64,000 nucleotides of DNA from CBDBJR01 sp965206445 (GTDB taxonomy: Bacteria; Pseudomonadota; Gammaproteobacteria; Arenicellales; Poriferihabitantaceae), in the NCBI GenBank assembly GCA_965206445.1, contig CBDBJR010000002.1:2542001-2606000 (forward strand), read 5' to 3'. Made by a program: the position numbers and the translations under genes. Positions 18,801 to 27,730 of this stretch are shown here, piece after piece; the stretch's first letter is position 1, and every line of letters begins with the position of its first letter. The notes under the pieces were generated by a model. That model was not told the origin of the DNA and did no database searches. It saw only the letters and a program-made list of their open reading frames with translations.

Positions 18801-19109
18801 GTGCAAATCCAGCGCACAGTTCAGCGCCGTCTGCCCGCCCATCGTCGGCAGGATCGCATCCGGCCGCTGCTCGTGGATAATTTTCTCCACCACCTGCCAG
18901 CGTATCGGCTCGATATAGGTCACGTCGGCGAAATCCGGGTCGGTCATGATGGTGGCCGGATTCGAGTTCACCAGCACCACCCGATAGCCCTCCTCTTTCA
19001 ATGCCCGGCACGCCTGCACCCCGGCATAATCAAATTCGCACGCCTGGCCGATGATGATCGGGCCGGCGCCAATCATCAGGATCGATTGCAGGTCGGTTCT
19101 TTTCGGCAT
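15858..19109 (-). CDS. carB: Carbamoyl-phosphate synthase large subunit
   Basis: Makes carbamoyl phosphate from bicarbonate, two ATP and ammonia delivered by CarA, feeding arginine and pyrimidine synthesis. At 1083 residues it is full length with the internal duplication intact: first synthetase half with LMIGAGPIIIGQACEFDY, VLVNSNPATIMTDP and GGTGGGIAYN; second half with LILGGGPNRIGQGIEFDY, MVNCNPETVSTD and PSYVLGGRAMEVVY; a C-terminal allosteric MGS-like domain with LYATEGT near residue 980. The gene starts 4 bp after the carA stop, so the two are surely cotranscribed and coupled. Confidence 0.97.
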   Translation of the reverse strand: MPKRTDLQSILMIGAGPIIIGQACEFDYAGVQACRALKEEGYRVVLVNSNPATIMTDPDFADVTYIEPIRWQVVEKIIHEQRPDAILPTMGGQTALNCALDLHRHGVLQAYQVEMIGATRAAIDKAEDRDLFRRAMQRIGLDTVQGSIAHSLEQAGRVLEQVGFPAIIRPSFTLGGTGGGIAYNLDEFNQICSRGLDASPTGELLIEQSIAGWKEYEMEVVRDRADNCIIICSIENLDPMGVHTGDSITVAPAQTLTDKEYQRMRDASIAVLREIGVDTGGSNVQFAVNPDDGRMVVIEMNPRVSRSSALASKATGFPIAKVAAKLAVGFTLDELSNDITAGATPASFEPTIDYVVTKIPRFDFVKFPQADATLTTQMKSVGEVMAIGRTFQASLHKALCSLEIGADGLAAVEPEVPTGPIEPTGPDWSDEFLARLRTPSAERIWHLAAALRQGMDVEQAFAVCKIDPWFIAEIQQLVLLEQDIQNSVLAQVDAERMRGWKQRGFSDLRLAALLGGSADAVRARRTALSVQAVFKRVDSCAAEFDTATAYLYSCYDRECEAAPTDKKKILILGGGPNRIGQGIEFDYCCVHASMALRDRGYETIMVNCNPETVSTDYDISDRLYFEPLTLESVLEIVRVEQPTGVIVQYGGQTPLKLARALAQAGVPIIGTSPESIHRAEDRGFFQQLLAGLALRQPPNRIVMEAADAFAAAAEIGYPLVVRPSYVLGGRAMEVVYNAEDLHTYMHSAVRVSFDSPVLLDRFLSDAVEVDVDAVCDGEQVVIGGILEHIEEAGVHSGDSACSLPPFGLSAAVQDELRRQTRALALALDVIGLVNVQFAIKQGEVYVLEVNPRAARTVPFVSKATGRQLAKVAALCMVGVSLRQQGVAEQPSPPYYAVKEAVFPFDKFPGVDTVLGPEMKSTGEVMGIGRSFGEAFDKAQQAAGASIAASGNLFVSLKTDDQADGVEVMRYFFTHGFTLYATEGTCAALQAAGMSAMRVNKVKQGRPHAVDMIKNGQFDLIVNTTIGKQSLKDSYTIRRQALMHKVTYFTTLAAARAAMEAHRCAGEISINALQCLHGQLELST

Positions 19110-19113
19110 CGGG

Positions 19114-20259
19114 CTACTTGCGGTCGGGTCGCGCGGCCATCATGGCGACAAAACGATCGAACAAATGCCGGATATCTCTCGGGCCGGGGCTGGCCTCCGG
19201 GTGGCCCTGAAACGAAAAAGCAGGCTGATCCAGCCGCTCGACACCCTGCACGGTCTGGTCAAACAGCGAGCGATGGGTGACCCGCAGACAGGCCGGCAGG
19301 CCCGACTCGGTCACCGTGAAGCCATGGTTCTGGCTGGTGATAAATACCCTGCGGGTGTGCAAATCCTGCACCGGATGGTTGGCGCCGTGATGCCCGAACT
19401 TCATTTTTTCAGTTTGCCCGCCGCTCGCCAGGGCGAGCAATTGATGCCCCAGACAGATGCCAAAAACCGGCACCCCGCGCGCCACTATGCTCCGAATAGC
19501 CTCGATTGCATAGCCGCAGGGCTGCGGGTCACCGGGGCCGTTGGAAAGAAACACGCCATCGGGCGCGTCGGCCAGCACCGCTTCCGCCGGCGTGGTGGCC
19601 GGTACGACCGTCACCTGACAGCCGCGCTCCACCAGCAGCCGCAGGATGTGGTGCTTGATGCCGAAATCGTATGCCGTGACGCGGTGGCCGGTCGGCCCGG
19701 CGGGCTGATAGCCGCTCGGCATCCAGCCGCCCGGCAGCGCCCGGCTATTCCAGTCATACGGCGCCGCCACCGTCACCTGCGCGGCCAAATCCATCCCGGA
19801 CAGCCCCGGAAAGTCTTTCGCCCGGGCCAGGGCGGCGGCGACACTGAGCCCGGGGCCGGCCATGATACAGCCGCTTTGCGCCCCGTTGGTGCGAATCAGC
19901 CGGGTCAGTTGGCGGGTATCGATATCGCTGATGGCGACGATGCCGTTGGCCTGCAAGTAGGCCGACAGGGTTTGCTCACAGCGCCAGTTGCTCGGTCGCT
20001 GCGGCTGCGTGCGCACAATCAGCCCGGCACAAAAAATCCGGCGCGATTCGGCGTCTTCCTGATTGACGCCGACGTTGCCGATATGCGGGTAGGTCAAGGC
20101 GACCAATTGGGACGCATACGAGGGGTCGGTGAGAATTTCCTGATAGCCGGTCAAGGCGGTATTGAATACCACCTCGCCGACGGTGCTGCCGGGGGCGCCG
20201 ATAGAGCAACCGTAAAACGCGGTTCCATCAGCCAGAACCAATACTGCAGAATGCGGCAA
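19114..20259 (-). CDS. carA: Carbamoyl-phosphate synthase small subunit (glutaminase), TTG start
   Basis: Class I amidotransferase subunit that hydrolyses glutamine and channels ammonia to CarB. The 381-residue protein has the N-terminal LVLADGTAFYGCSIG, VVFNTALTGYQEILTDPSY and HIGNVGVNQED, and the glutaminase triad: the nucleophile cysteine in FGICLGHQLLALA, and His/Glu in FQGHPEASPG. The start codon is TTG at 20259, preceded by AGGAG with a 6-nt spacer; no ATG gives the conserved N-terminus. E. coli carA also uses TTG. Glutamine-dependent activity should be intact. Confidence 0.96.
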   Translation of the reverse strand: MPHSAVLVLADGTAFYGCSIGAPGSTVGEVVFNTALTGYQEILTDPSYASQLVALTYPHIGNVGVNQEDAESRRIFCAGLIVRTQPQRPSNWRCEQTLSAYLQANGIVAISDIDTRQLTRLIRTNGAQSGCIMAGPGLSVAAALARAKDFPGLSGMDLAAQVTVAAPYDWNSRALPGGWMPSGYQPAGPTGHRVTAYDFGIKHHILRLLVERGCQVTVVPATTPAEAVLADAPDGVFLSNGPGDPQPCGYAIEAIRSIVARGVPVFGICLGHQLLALASGGQTEKMKFGHHGANHPVQDLHTRRVFITSQNHGFTVTESGLPACLRVTHRSLFDQTVQGVERLDQPAFSFQGHPEASPGPRDIRHLFDRFVAMMAARPDRK

Positions 20260-20346
20260 AACGAGCTCCTGTTGTGATGCTGCCGGTCACCATGACCACC
20301 GGCACTTCGATTTTCCGCGGTTACCTGCCCGACCGTGCGCGCGACG

Positions 20347-20366
20347 GAGCGTGCAGTTGCACGCTC
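20347..20366. promoter_or_regulatory. Near-perfect dyad upstream of carA
   Basis: GAGCGTGCA-GT-TGCACGCTC: two 9-bp arms separated by 2 bp, 88 bp upstream of the carA start and 34 bp from the tRNA-Met 3' end. The shape suits either an operator for a dimeric regulator or a short hairpin ending the upstream tRNA transcript. It is not a recognisable ArgR or PurR box. Confidence 0.4.
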
Positions 20367-20399
20367 TCGACAAATCGGGGCGAATCGCACGGTGAAAAA

Positions 20400-20476
20400 T
20401 GGTGGCTACGCCCTGGTTCGAACAGGGGACCCCATCATTATGAGTGATGTGCTCTAACCGGCTGAGCTACGTAGCC
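20400..20476 (-). tRNA. tRNA-Met (elongator, anticodon CAT)
   Basis: A 77-nt cloverleaf read from the minus strand, 5' GGCTACG pairing with CGTAGCC, D-arm GCTCAGCCGGTTAGAGC, anticodon loop CTCATAA with anticodon CAT, T-arm CCCTG-TTCGAAC-CAGGG, and an encoded CCA tail. The acceptor and anticodon arm match the proteobacterial elongator tRNA-Met (E. coli metT-like) rather than the initiator, which has a C-A mismatch at position 1. It lies upstream of carA on the same strand. Confidence 0.95.
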
Positions 20477-20536
20477 ATCGCGGCACTATGGCGGAGTGCG
20501 CAGGGTACCTGAAATGCTGCTGTTGTTCAATACGGG

Positions 20537-20780
20537 AGATCCGCCTTCGGCGGGAAATCCGCCTTCGGCGGGAATTAGGAATTAGGAATGAAATCCGCCT
20601 ACGGCGGGAATTAGGAATTAGGAATTAGGAATTAGGAATGAAATCCGCCTGCGGCGGGAATTAGGAATTAGGAATTAGGAATTAGGAATTAGGAATTAGG
20701 AATTAGGAATTAGGAATTAGGAATTAGGAATTAGGAATTAGGAATGAAATCCGCCTGTGGCGGGAATTGGGGATTAGGAA
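20537..20780. repeat. Left heptamer array with interspersed GC-rich hairpins
   Basis: Modules of a hairpin (CCGCC-TNCGG-CGGG, variants with TTC, TAC, TGC and TGTG centres, five copies) alternate with tandem runs of ATTAGGA. The longest run, 20660-20743, is exactly 12 perfect copies. Each run ends with ATGA before the next hairpin. There is no coding potential and no spacer diversity, so it is not a CRISPR array. It forms the left part of a roughly 860-bp repeat region in the gap 20477-21518, which holds no gene. Confidence 0.9.
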
Positions 20781-20800
20781 TTAGAAATTCTGCATTCTTT

Positions 20801-20904
20801 GTCATTCCTGCGGAAGCAGGAATCCAGACAAACAACAATATCATCATACAAATCTCTCCAATCGGCATGATGTTTTACTGGATTCCTGCTTCCGCAGGAA
20901 TGAC
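20801..20904. repeat. Perfect 27-bp inverted repeat around a 50-bp spacer
   Basis: The 27 bases at 20801-20827 are the exact reverse complement of 20878-20904. Each arm itself contains a hairpin (CCTGC-GGAA-GCAGG type). The motif belongs to the common bacterial intergenic repeat class ATTCCTGC..GCAGGAAT. The 50-bp spacer is AT-rich. A third, slightly diverged copy of the arm is at 21058-21083. The arrangement resembles a small non-autonomous element (MITE-like). Confidence 0.8.
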
Positions 20905-21204
20905 GGCTTTGAGGCAAAAAATAATAAGCCAATTGCCTGAAGTGGTCCAGCCAGCACCTTATCAGGGGGAGACGATAACCCTGTCAAACCGGGCTGTCGC
21001 CTCGGTCAGCAAACTTCCTGACCATTCCTAATTCCTAATTCCCGCCGTAGGCGGAGTCTGGATTCCTGCTGCCGCAGGAAGGACGGCTTTGAGGCAAAAA
21101 ATAATAAGCCAATTGCCTGAAGTGGTCCAGCCAGCACCTTATCAGCGGGGAGACGATAACCCTGTCAAACCGGGCTATCGCCTCGGTCAGCAACCCCCCT
21201 GATC
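20878..21204. repeat. Direct repeat of about 146 bp, two copies 180 bp apart
   Basis: 20878-21023 and 21058-21204 are nearly identical (a few substitutions and one single-base indel), starting with the ATTCCTGC arm and ending just before heptamer runs. The copies contain no open reading frame longer than chance. They are separated by a two-unit heptamer run and one hairpin, so the duplicated block probably included the flanking array. Confidence 0.85.
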
Positions 21205-21396
21205 ATTCCTAATTCCTAATTCCTAATTCCTAATTCCTAATTCCTAATTCCTAATTCCTAATTCCTAATTCCCGCCGCAGGCGGATTTAATTCCTAATTC
21301 CTAATTCCTAATTCCCGCCGTAGGCGGATTTAATTCCTAATTCCTAATTCCTAATTCCTAATTCCCGCCGTAGGCGGATTTCCCGCCGTAGGCGGC
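21025..21396. repeat. Right heptamer array, opposite orientation
   Basis: Runs of TCCTAAT (the complement of the left-hand unit) with hairpins CCCGCCGNAGGCGG. The longest, 21207-21269, is nine perfect copies, followed by hairpins near 21271, 21314, 21364 and 21381 and shorter runs. Left and right arrays together form a large inverted structure around the direct repeats. Confidence 0.88.
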
Positions 21397-21518
21397 TATT
21401 GCAGTACGTAAAGGATGCGATTATCCTGATAGCGGTACGGAGTTGGCGCGATGCAGCGGCATTCGACGCCGACCTCGAGCGACGAACCCACAACCAACAT
21501 CCAACCAACGAGGCAACC

Positions 21519-21899
21519 ATGGATAAATCGCGATTCGAGACCGGGCTGGCACAGCGCAAAGCCACATTGGGGGCGGATTATGTCACCAGTACACTGGAAA
21601 AAGCCGATGATTTTTCCAGGCCGTTTCAGGAAATGATGACCGAGTGGTGCTGGGGGTTTGGCTGGGGTGATGATTGCATCGACGCCCGCACCCGCTCGAT
21701 GATGAACCTGACCATGATTGGCGCACTGGGCAAGATGCATGAGTGGGAGCTGCACTTCCGCGGGGCGATTAACAACGGCGTCAGCAAAGACGAGCTGCGC
21801 GCTATCATCCATGTGATTGGCATCTACTGCGGCGTGCCCCAGGCGATCGCATGTTTTCGGGTGGCCAACAAGGTGATTGCGGAGCTGGATCTACAATAA
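21519..21899 (+). CDS. Carboxymuconolactone decarboxylase (CMD) family protein
   Basis: A 126-residue all-helical CMD-fold protein, similar in size and pattern to 4-carboxymuconolactone decarboxylase (PcaC): WCWGFGWGDDCIDARTRSMMNLTMIGAL, HEWELHFRGAINNGVSKDELRAIIHVIGIYCGVP. PcaC acts in the protocatechuate branch of beta-ketoadipate degradation, but no other pca genes are here, and CMD proteins also serve as oxidoreductases (AhpD-like, needing CxxC, which is absent). The ATG at 21519 is preferred because AGG lies 6 bp upstream and the conserved N-terminus begins there; the longer in-frame ORF starts inside the repeat region. Confidence 0.8.
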   Translation: MDKSRFETGLAQRKATLGADYVTSTLEKADDFSRPFQEMMTEWCWGFGWGDDCIDARTRSMMNLTMIGALGKMHEWELHFRGAINNGVSKDELRAIIHVIGIYCGVPQAIACFRVANKVIAELDLQ

Positions 21900-21954
21900 G
21901 ACCGGCCACAGCGGCGGCAAAACCGTGGCGGCTGTCGGCCGCGCCGGGCGCCGC

Positions 21955-22197
21955 TCAGGGGCGCCAGAAAGGTTTGCTGGCCTCGTCAACGGCGGCCCGG
22001 CGGCTGATGCCGATATCGTCCAGTTGGTGCGCGGTCAGCCCGGCCAGGGCGCGTCTTTGACGGCTGCGCTGCCGCCAGACCGACAGCCGGCGGTACAGGT
22101 GCCGCCCGAGCAGTGCGGGTTTCGTGCACAGGTCGGCACACCACAGGGGAAATGCGCGCAAGAGTGTGTGTTTGTACAAATTCAGATAATCAGACAT
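21955..22197 (-). CDS. DUF1127 domain protein
   Basis: An 80-residue basic protein with the C-terminal DUF1127 signature, LAGLTAHQLDDIGISRRAAVDEASKPFW, preceded by an arginine-rich helix. Small DUF1127 proteins are arginine-rich; some alphaproteobacterial members bind RNA and influence phosphate and stress physiology. It is divergent from the LysR gene with 128 bp between starts, a frequent pairing, so the regulator may control it. Confidence 0.85.
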   Translation of the reverse strand: MSDYLNLYKHTLLRAFPLWCADLCTKPALLGRHLYRRLSVWRQRSRQRRALAGLTAHQLDDIGISRRAAVDEASKPFWRP

Positions 22198-22325
22198 AAT
22201 TCGGCTCTGTTGTTTGAAGTGGGTAAAATATACCGTGCAGTACGCTATGGCGGTATTACAACGCCATCGCGCCGCACTGGCAAACGATCATTTTTCATAT
22301 TTCATATTAGAAAAAGTAATCGATA

Positions 22326-23246
22326 ATGCACCCTCGCCTGCCCCCGCTTGGCACACTGAAAGTGTTCAAGGCCGCGGCCCATTGCATGAGTTTCACCCTC
22401 GCCGCGCAGGAGTTGAACGTGACCCAGGCCGCGGTCAGCCATCAAATAAAATCGCTGGAGACGTTTCTGGGGAAAAAGCTCTTTACGCGGAAAAACCGTC
22501 AGCTCGAGTTAAGCCCGCACGGTGAGGCTTACCTGCCGTATATCGACCAGATGTTTGTGCTGCTGCAAAAGGGCACCGAGCAGTTGAGCGATGCGCCGTT
22601 ACGAGAGATTCTGACCGTGACCACGCTGCCGTCGTTTGCCACCAAGTGGCTGGTGCCCAGATTGGGGCCGTTTTTGAAGGCCCATCCCGAGGTCGCTCTG
22701 CGGGTGGCTCCGTCGCGTCATCTGGTCAATTTCACCGCAGAAGGCATCGACCTGGCAATCCGCTACGGCTCCGGTCGCTACCCGGGGTTGATCAGCGCGC
22801 ACTTGCTGGATGGCACTATTTTGCCCGTCTGCCACCCCGGTATGCTGCAGGGCCGGCCGGCGTTAAAAACCCCCGCTGATCTGAAGCATTGTGTGCTGCT
22901 GCACGATGACGGGTACGGTGACTGGCGAAAATGGCTGTTGGCGGCCAATGTGCAGGACGTCGATGCCGGCAAGGGGCCGGTGTACACCGATTCGGCGATG
23001 GCGATACAGTCGGCCATCGAGGGCGACGGCGTGGCCCTGGCCAGGAGTGAGCTGGTGAAGGACGATATCGCGCGCGGTTTGCTGGCCATCCCGTTCACCA
23101 TCAGCCAGCCTTCACGCTATGCGTATTTTATCGTCTATCCGGAAACCACCCGGGGCAAGCCCGGTATGCAGGCATTTGTCACCTGGCTGCATCAGCAGGC
23201 CGATATCGCCCAGCGCAAACCGATACAGGCCCATCATGCGCCGTGA
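22326..23246 (+). CDS. LysR-family transcriptional regulator, GcvA-like
   Basis: A 306-residue LTTR. The N-terminal winged helix has SFTLAAQELNVTQAAVSHQIKSLETFLGKKLFTRK at about residues 20-55, and the effector domain begins LTVTTLPSFATKWLVPRL and continues with EGIDLAIRYGSGRYPGL, the pattern of the GcvA/AmpR branch. It is divergent from the DUF1127 gene, and the downstream 4Fe-4S protein gene overlaps its last codons. LTTRs usually regulate the adjacent divergent gene; the ligand is unknown. Confidence 0.9.
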   Translation: MHPRLPPLGTLKVFKAAAHCMSFTLAAQELNVTQAAVSHQIKSLETFLGKKLFTRKNRQLELSPHGEAYLPYIDQMFVLLQKGTEQLSDAPLREILTVTTLPSFATKWLVPRLGPFLKAHPEVALRVAPSRHLVNFTAEGIDLAIRYGSGRYPGLISAHLLDGTILPVCHPGMLQGRPALKTPADLKHCVLLHDDGYGDWRKWLLAANVQDVDAGKGPVYTDSAMAIQSAIEGDGVALARSELVKDDIARGLLAIPFTISQPSRYAYFIVYPETTRGKPGMQAFVTWLHQQADIAQRKPIQAHHAP

Positions 23247-23955
23247 TGCCGACCGCCGCGCCGCTCTCAGCGCCACCCGCGTTGCCCGCGCCGCGGCCGA
23301 ATCCGGCCTGGTTTTCCGCGGCGGCTTCGCGGTCGGCCCGGAGGATGAGGTGGCCGACCTGGTGGATGGTCGCCCGGCCGTCAGTCTGCTGTTGTTTGGC
23401 CATGCCGGGGCGTCGATCTGGCCGTTTTTTAGCCGCTCGGCGGAGTATCTCGATGCCCGCCCCGACCCGATGAACCGGTGGAGCGCCCGGGTGGCGGAGG
23501 CGCTGGCAGCCGAGTTCCATGCGTTGCCGCTGTATCCGTTCGGCGGCCCGCCATACCGGCCGTTTCTGCGCTGGGCACAAAAAGCCGAGACGCTTGAGCC
23601 GTCGCCGCTGGGGCTGTTGCTGCATCCCGAATATGGTCTATGGCATGCCTACCGCTTTGCGCTGGCTTTTTCCCGGCCAATCGCGGACCTGGCGCCCCCG
23701 GCGCAGCGGACGAATATCTGTGCCCGCTGCCAACACCGCAGTTGCCTGCAATCCTGCCCGGTAAATGCCTTTGACGGGCAGCGGTACGCGGTCGCCGCCT
23801 GCACCGATTATCTGGCCAGCCATCCCCACGCCGATTGTCATACGCTGGGCTGCCGGGCGCGCACGGCGTGCCCGGAGGGCGGGGCCTTCCATTACCCGCC
23901 GGCCCAGGCGGCTTTTCATATCGCTCAGTTTCTCATCGCCCAGACGGACTCTTGA
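23236..23955 (+). CDS. 4Fe-4S cluster-binding domain protein, uncharacterised
   Basis: A 239-residue protein whose C-terminal half has a ferredoxin-like cysteine cluster: CARCQHRSCLQSCP at about residues 157-170, then further cysteines in AACTDYL, DCHTLGCRARTACP. The N-terminal half resembles no enzyme I recognise, but the combination recalls QueG-type or reductive-dehalogenase-related proteins without a cobalamin motif. Start ATG at 23236 overlaps the LysR 3' end by 11 bp, indicating coupling; the longer frame lies inside the LysR gene. It probably binds one or two clusters and takes part in electron transfer, substrate unknown. Confidence 0.68.
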   Translation: MRRDADRRAALSATRVARAAAESGLVFRGGFAVGPEDEVADLVDGRPAVSLLLFGHAGASIWPFFSRSAEYLDARPDPMNRWSARVAEALAAEFHALPLYPFGGPPYRPFLRWAQKAETLEPSPLGLLLHPEYGLWHAYRFALAFSRPIADLAPPAQRTNICARCQHRSCLQSCPVNAFDGQRYAVAACTDYLASHPHADCHTLGCRARTACPEGGAFHYPPAQAAFHIAQFLIAQTDS

Positions 23956-24172
23956 AGCGGGTTGGAAGCGCGGCTCTATGCGCCCATGCCGAGCGTAAAC
24001 ACAGGTTGCTGCAAGCGCTGCGCTGCGGCATGATCGGGCGCGGGTTTGGCTTACAATCGCGGCTTGATTGTATCGGGCCGCGCGGCGGCACCGTCGGCTA
24101 TCCGGCACGGTGTCAACCCGCGGCGAAACAAGACAACTAATGCGTCACTTACCCGGTTGACCGACTACTGCC

Positions 24173-26194
24173 ATGCCCTACCGACTCGGCATTGACACCG
24201 GCGGCACGTATACCGATGCCGTCATTCTGGACCCACAGCAGCGGGTGGCGGCCAAAAACAAACGCCTGACGACTGCGTATGATTTAACCGTCGGCATTGA
24301 CCACGCGATCGCCGGGCTGCCTGCAGCATATCTCGAGGACATCAGCCTGGTGGCGCTATCGACCACGCTGTCGACCAATTCCGTGGTCGAGGGGCGCGGG
24401 GCGCCGGTCTGCATATTGCTGCCCGGGTACAGCTGGCAGCAGGTGGAAAAAAGCGGCCTGTTGGAGATTCTCGAACCGGATGCGATCCAGACGCTGGCGG
24501 GCGGCCATTCGGCTATCGGTGAGCCGCTGTGCGCGCTGGATCTGGACACCGCAACCCAAAAAATCATCGGCCAGGCCGAGCGGGTGTCGGCGTTTGCCGT
24601 GTCCGCGCTGTTCGGCACCCGCAACTGCGCCCACGAATTGCGGCTGCGCGAGCTGGTGCAGACGTTAACCGACAAGCCGGTCGCCTGTGGGCATGAGCTG
24701 GCGTCATCGCTCGGTGCGCCGCGCCGGGCGCTGACGGTGGCGCTGAACGCGCGCATGATTTTTTATATTCAGGCGCTGATCCAGGCGGTGGAGAAAATTT
24801 TACAGGCGCGCGGCATCCGGGCGCCGTTGATGCTGGTCAAAGGCGACGGCTCGCTGATCAACGCCGAGACGGCATTGCTACAGCCGATGGCCACCGTGTT
24901 GTCCGGGCCGGCGGCCAGCGTCATCGGCGCCTGTGCGCTGAGCGGGCAGCACAACGCCATCGTGGTCGATATCGGCGGCACCACGACCGATATCGCCATC
25001 GTCACCGACGGCCAGCCGGAGCTGTGTACAGACGGCGCCCGCATCGGCAACTGGCAGCCCATGGTTGAGGCCATCCGGGTGTTTTCGATCGGCCTGGGGG
25101 GGGACAGTGCAGTCCGTTTCCAGGGCGGCATTACACTCTCGCAGCGGCGCGTTGTGCCGCTGAGCCTGCTGGGCTGGCAATACCCGCACACGCTGGCCGC
25201 ATTGGAGCGCCAATGGGCGGGCGCACCGTCGCCGCGCAACAACAAATTCGCGCTGCGATTGCAGGCCAATCAGGTGCTGCTGGAGCAGTTGAATGCGGCT
25301 GAGTGGCAGGCCTGGCAACAGCTGGAGCAGGGCCCGATCGAGCTCGAATCGCTGGTCGTCAACCAGCGCCCGCTGCTGCGCGTGCTGGCCCGGCTGGAGC
25401 GGCTGGGGCTGGTCATTTACAGCGGCTTTACCCCCTCCGACGCGACCCATGTACTGGGGATGAGCAGCCACTGGGATCGCACCGCGGCCGAGCTGGGCGC
25501 CAAAATCTGGGGGCGGCAGATGCGGCATTTGTACGGCTGCGGCAGTTGGCGGGTGGGCGATGCACAGGCCCCGTGCGAGCAGGTGTTTCAGTTGATGACC
25601 CGCGGCATCAGCCAGAAACTGATCGAGGCCGGGTTGAATCAGCACAACAAACTGGCCGATTCCAAAGCGCAGAATATTACGCGATTGCTGGCGGATATCG
25701 TACTCAATCAAGGGGAAACCGAGCGCATTCGGCCGTTGTTTGACTTGCGCTTTGCCCACAATTACCCGCTGGTTGCGGTGGGCGGCCCGGCGCCCGATTA
25801 TTTCCCGCGGGTGGCGAGCATGTTTGGCGTGCAATTGCATTTGCCGGAAAATGCCGACGTCGCCAACGCCGTTGGGGCGATTATGGGCGCGGTGACGCAG
25901 AGTGCGCAGGTGACGGTGACGCAGCCGGAGTTCGGGGTGTTTTATCTGTTTCATAAAGACACGCCAATGAAATTCAACAACCTGCCGGCGGCCATCGACC
26001 AGGCGGTCAAGATAGTCAGGCAGGATGCCCGCAGCCTGGCCGAGTCTGCCGGCGCAACGGCGATCGAGGTGCGGGTGCGGCAGGATGCCAACCGCATCAG
26101 CAACGATATCGACGGCGAGCTGTTTGTCAGCGCCACCATTTCCGCCACCGCCACCGGCCGCCCGGGCAACCTGCCGCCGGCGCAGCGTGTATAA
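24173..26194 (+). CDS. Hydantoinase/oxoprolinase family protein (HyuA-like subunit)
   Basis: A 673-residue ASKHA-fold protein: N-terminal RLGIDTGGTYTDAVIL (phosphate-binding loop), ALSTTLSTNSVVEGRG, then the central VVDIGGTTTDIAIV loop and VFSIGLGGDSAVR. These are the hallmarks of the A subunit of ATP-dependent N-methylhydantoinase, 5-oxoprolinase and acetone carboxylase-type enzymes. The partner B subunit (HyuB) is not nearby, and the protein is shorter than fused oxoprolinases, so it may act alone or with a distant partner. The substrate is unknown. SdaA follows 160 bp downstream on the same strand. Confidence 0.83.
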   Translation: MPYRLGIDTGGTYTDAVILDPQQRVAAKNKRLTTAYDLTVGIDHAIAGLPAAYLEDISLVALSTTLSTNSVVEGRGAPVCILLPGYSWQQVEKSGLLEILEPDAIQTLAGGHSAIGEPLCALDLDTATQKIIGQAERVSAFAVSALFGTRNCAHELRLRELVQTLTDKPVACGHELASSLGAPRRALTVALNARMIFYIQALIQAVEKILQARGIRAPLMLVKGDGSLINAETALLQPMATVLSGPAASVIGACALSGQHNAIVVDIGGTTTDIAIVTDGQPELCTDGARIGNWQPMVEAIRVFSIGLGGDSAVRFQGGITLSQRRVVPLSLLGWQYPHTLAALERQWAGAPSPRNNKFALRLQANQVLLEQLNAAEWQAWQQLEQGPIELESLVVNQRPLLRVLARLERLGLVIYSGFTPSDATHVLGMSSHWDRTAAELGAKIWGRQMRHLYGCGSWRVGDAQAPCEQVFQLMTRGISQKLIEAGLNQHNKLADSKAQNITRLLADIVLNQGETERIRPLFDLRFAHNYPLVAVGGPAPDYFPRVASMFGVQLHLPENADVANAVGAIMGAVTQSAQVTVTQPEFGVFYLFHKDTPMKFNNLPAAIDQAVKIVRQDARSLAESAGATAIEVRVRQDANRISNDIDGELFVSATISATATGRPGNLPPAQRV

Positions 26195-26245
26195 TGGCCT
26201 GCGCGTGCCGTACGCTGTGAACGCAACCGATAAATGCAACTGAAC

Positions 26246-26271
26246 ATTCCTGATTCCTGATTCCTGATTCC
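26246..26271. repeat. Short heptamer run ATTCCTG x3.7
   Basis: Three perfect copies of ATTCCTG plus ATTCC lie in the gap between the hydantoinase-like gene and sdaA. The unit differs by one base from ATTCCTA of the large array at 20.5-21.4 kb, suggesting the same family of simple repeats. Confidence 0.75.
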
Positions 26272-26353
26272 GTGACGGTTGCCGGCGACCACAGCAGCTT
26301 GATTCGCGCTGGCGCTACCGCCGCATCACCCCCGTTCACATCCATGATTAACA

Positions 26354-27730
<1,377 letters not shown>

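Noticed and set aside
20744..21031. 95-codon frame inside the heptamer region
   Set aside because: It crosses repeat boundaries and the inverted-repeat arm and has no family signal.
20537..21396. Possible CRISPR array
   Set aside because: The repeats are contiguous 7-mers and hairpins without unique spacers of constant length, and there are no cas genes nearby.
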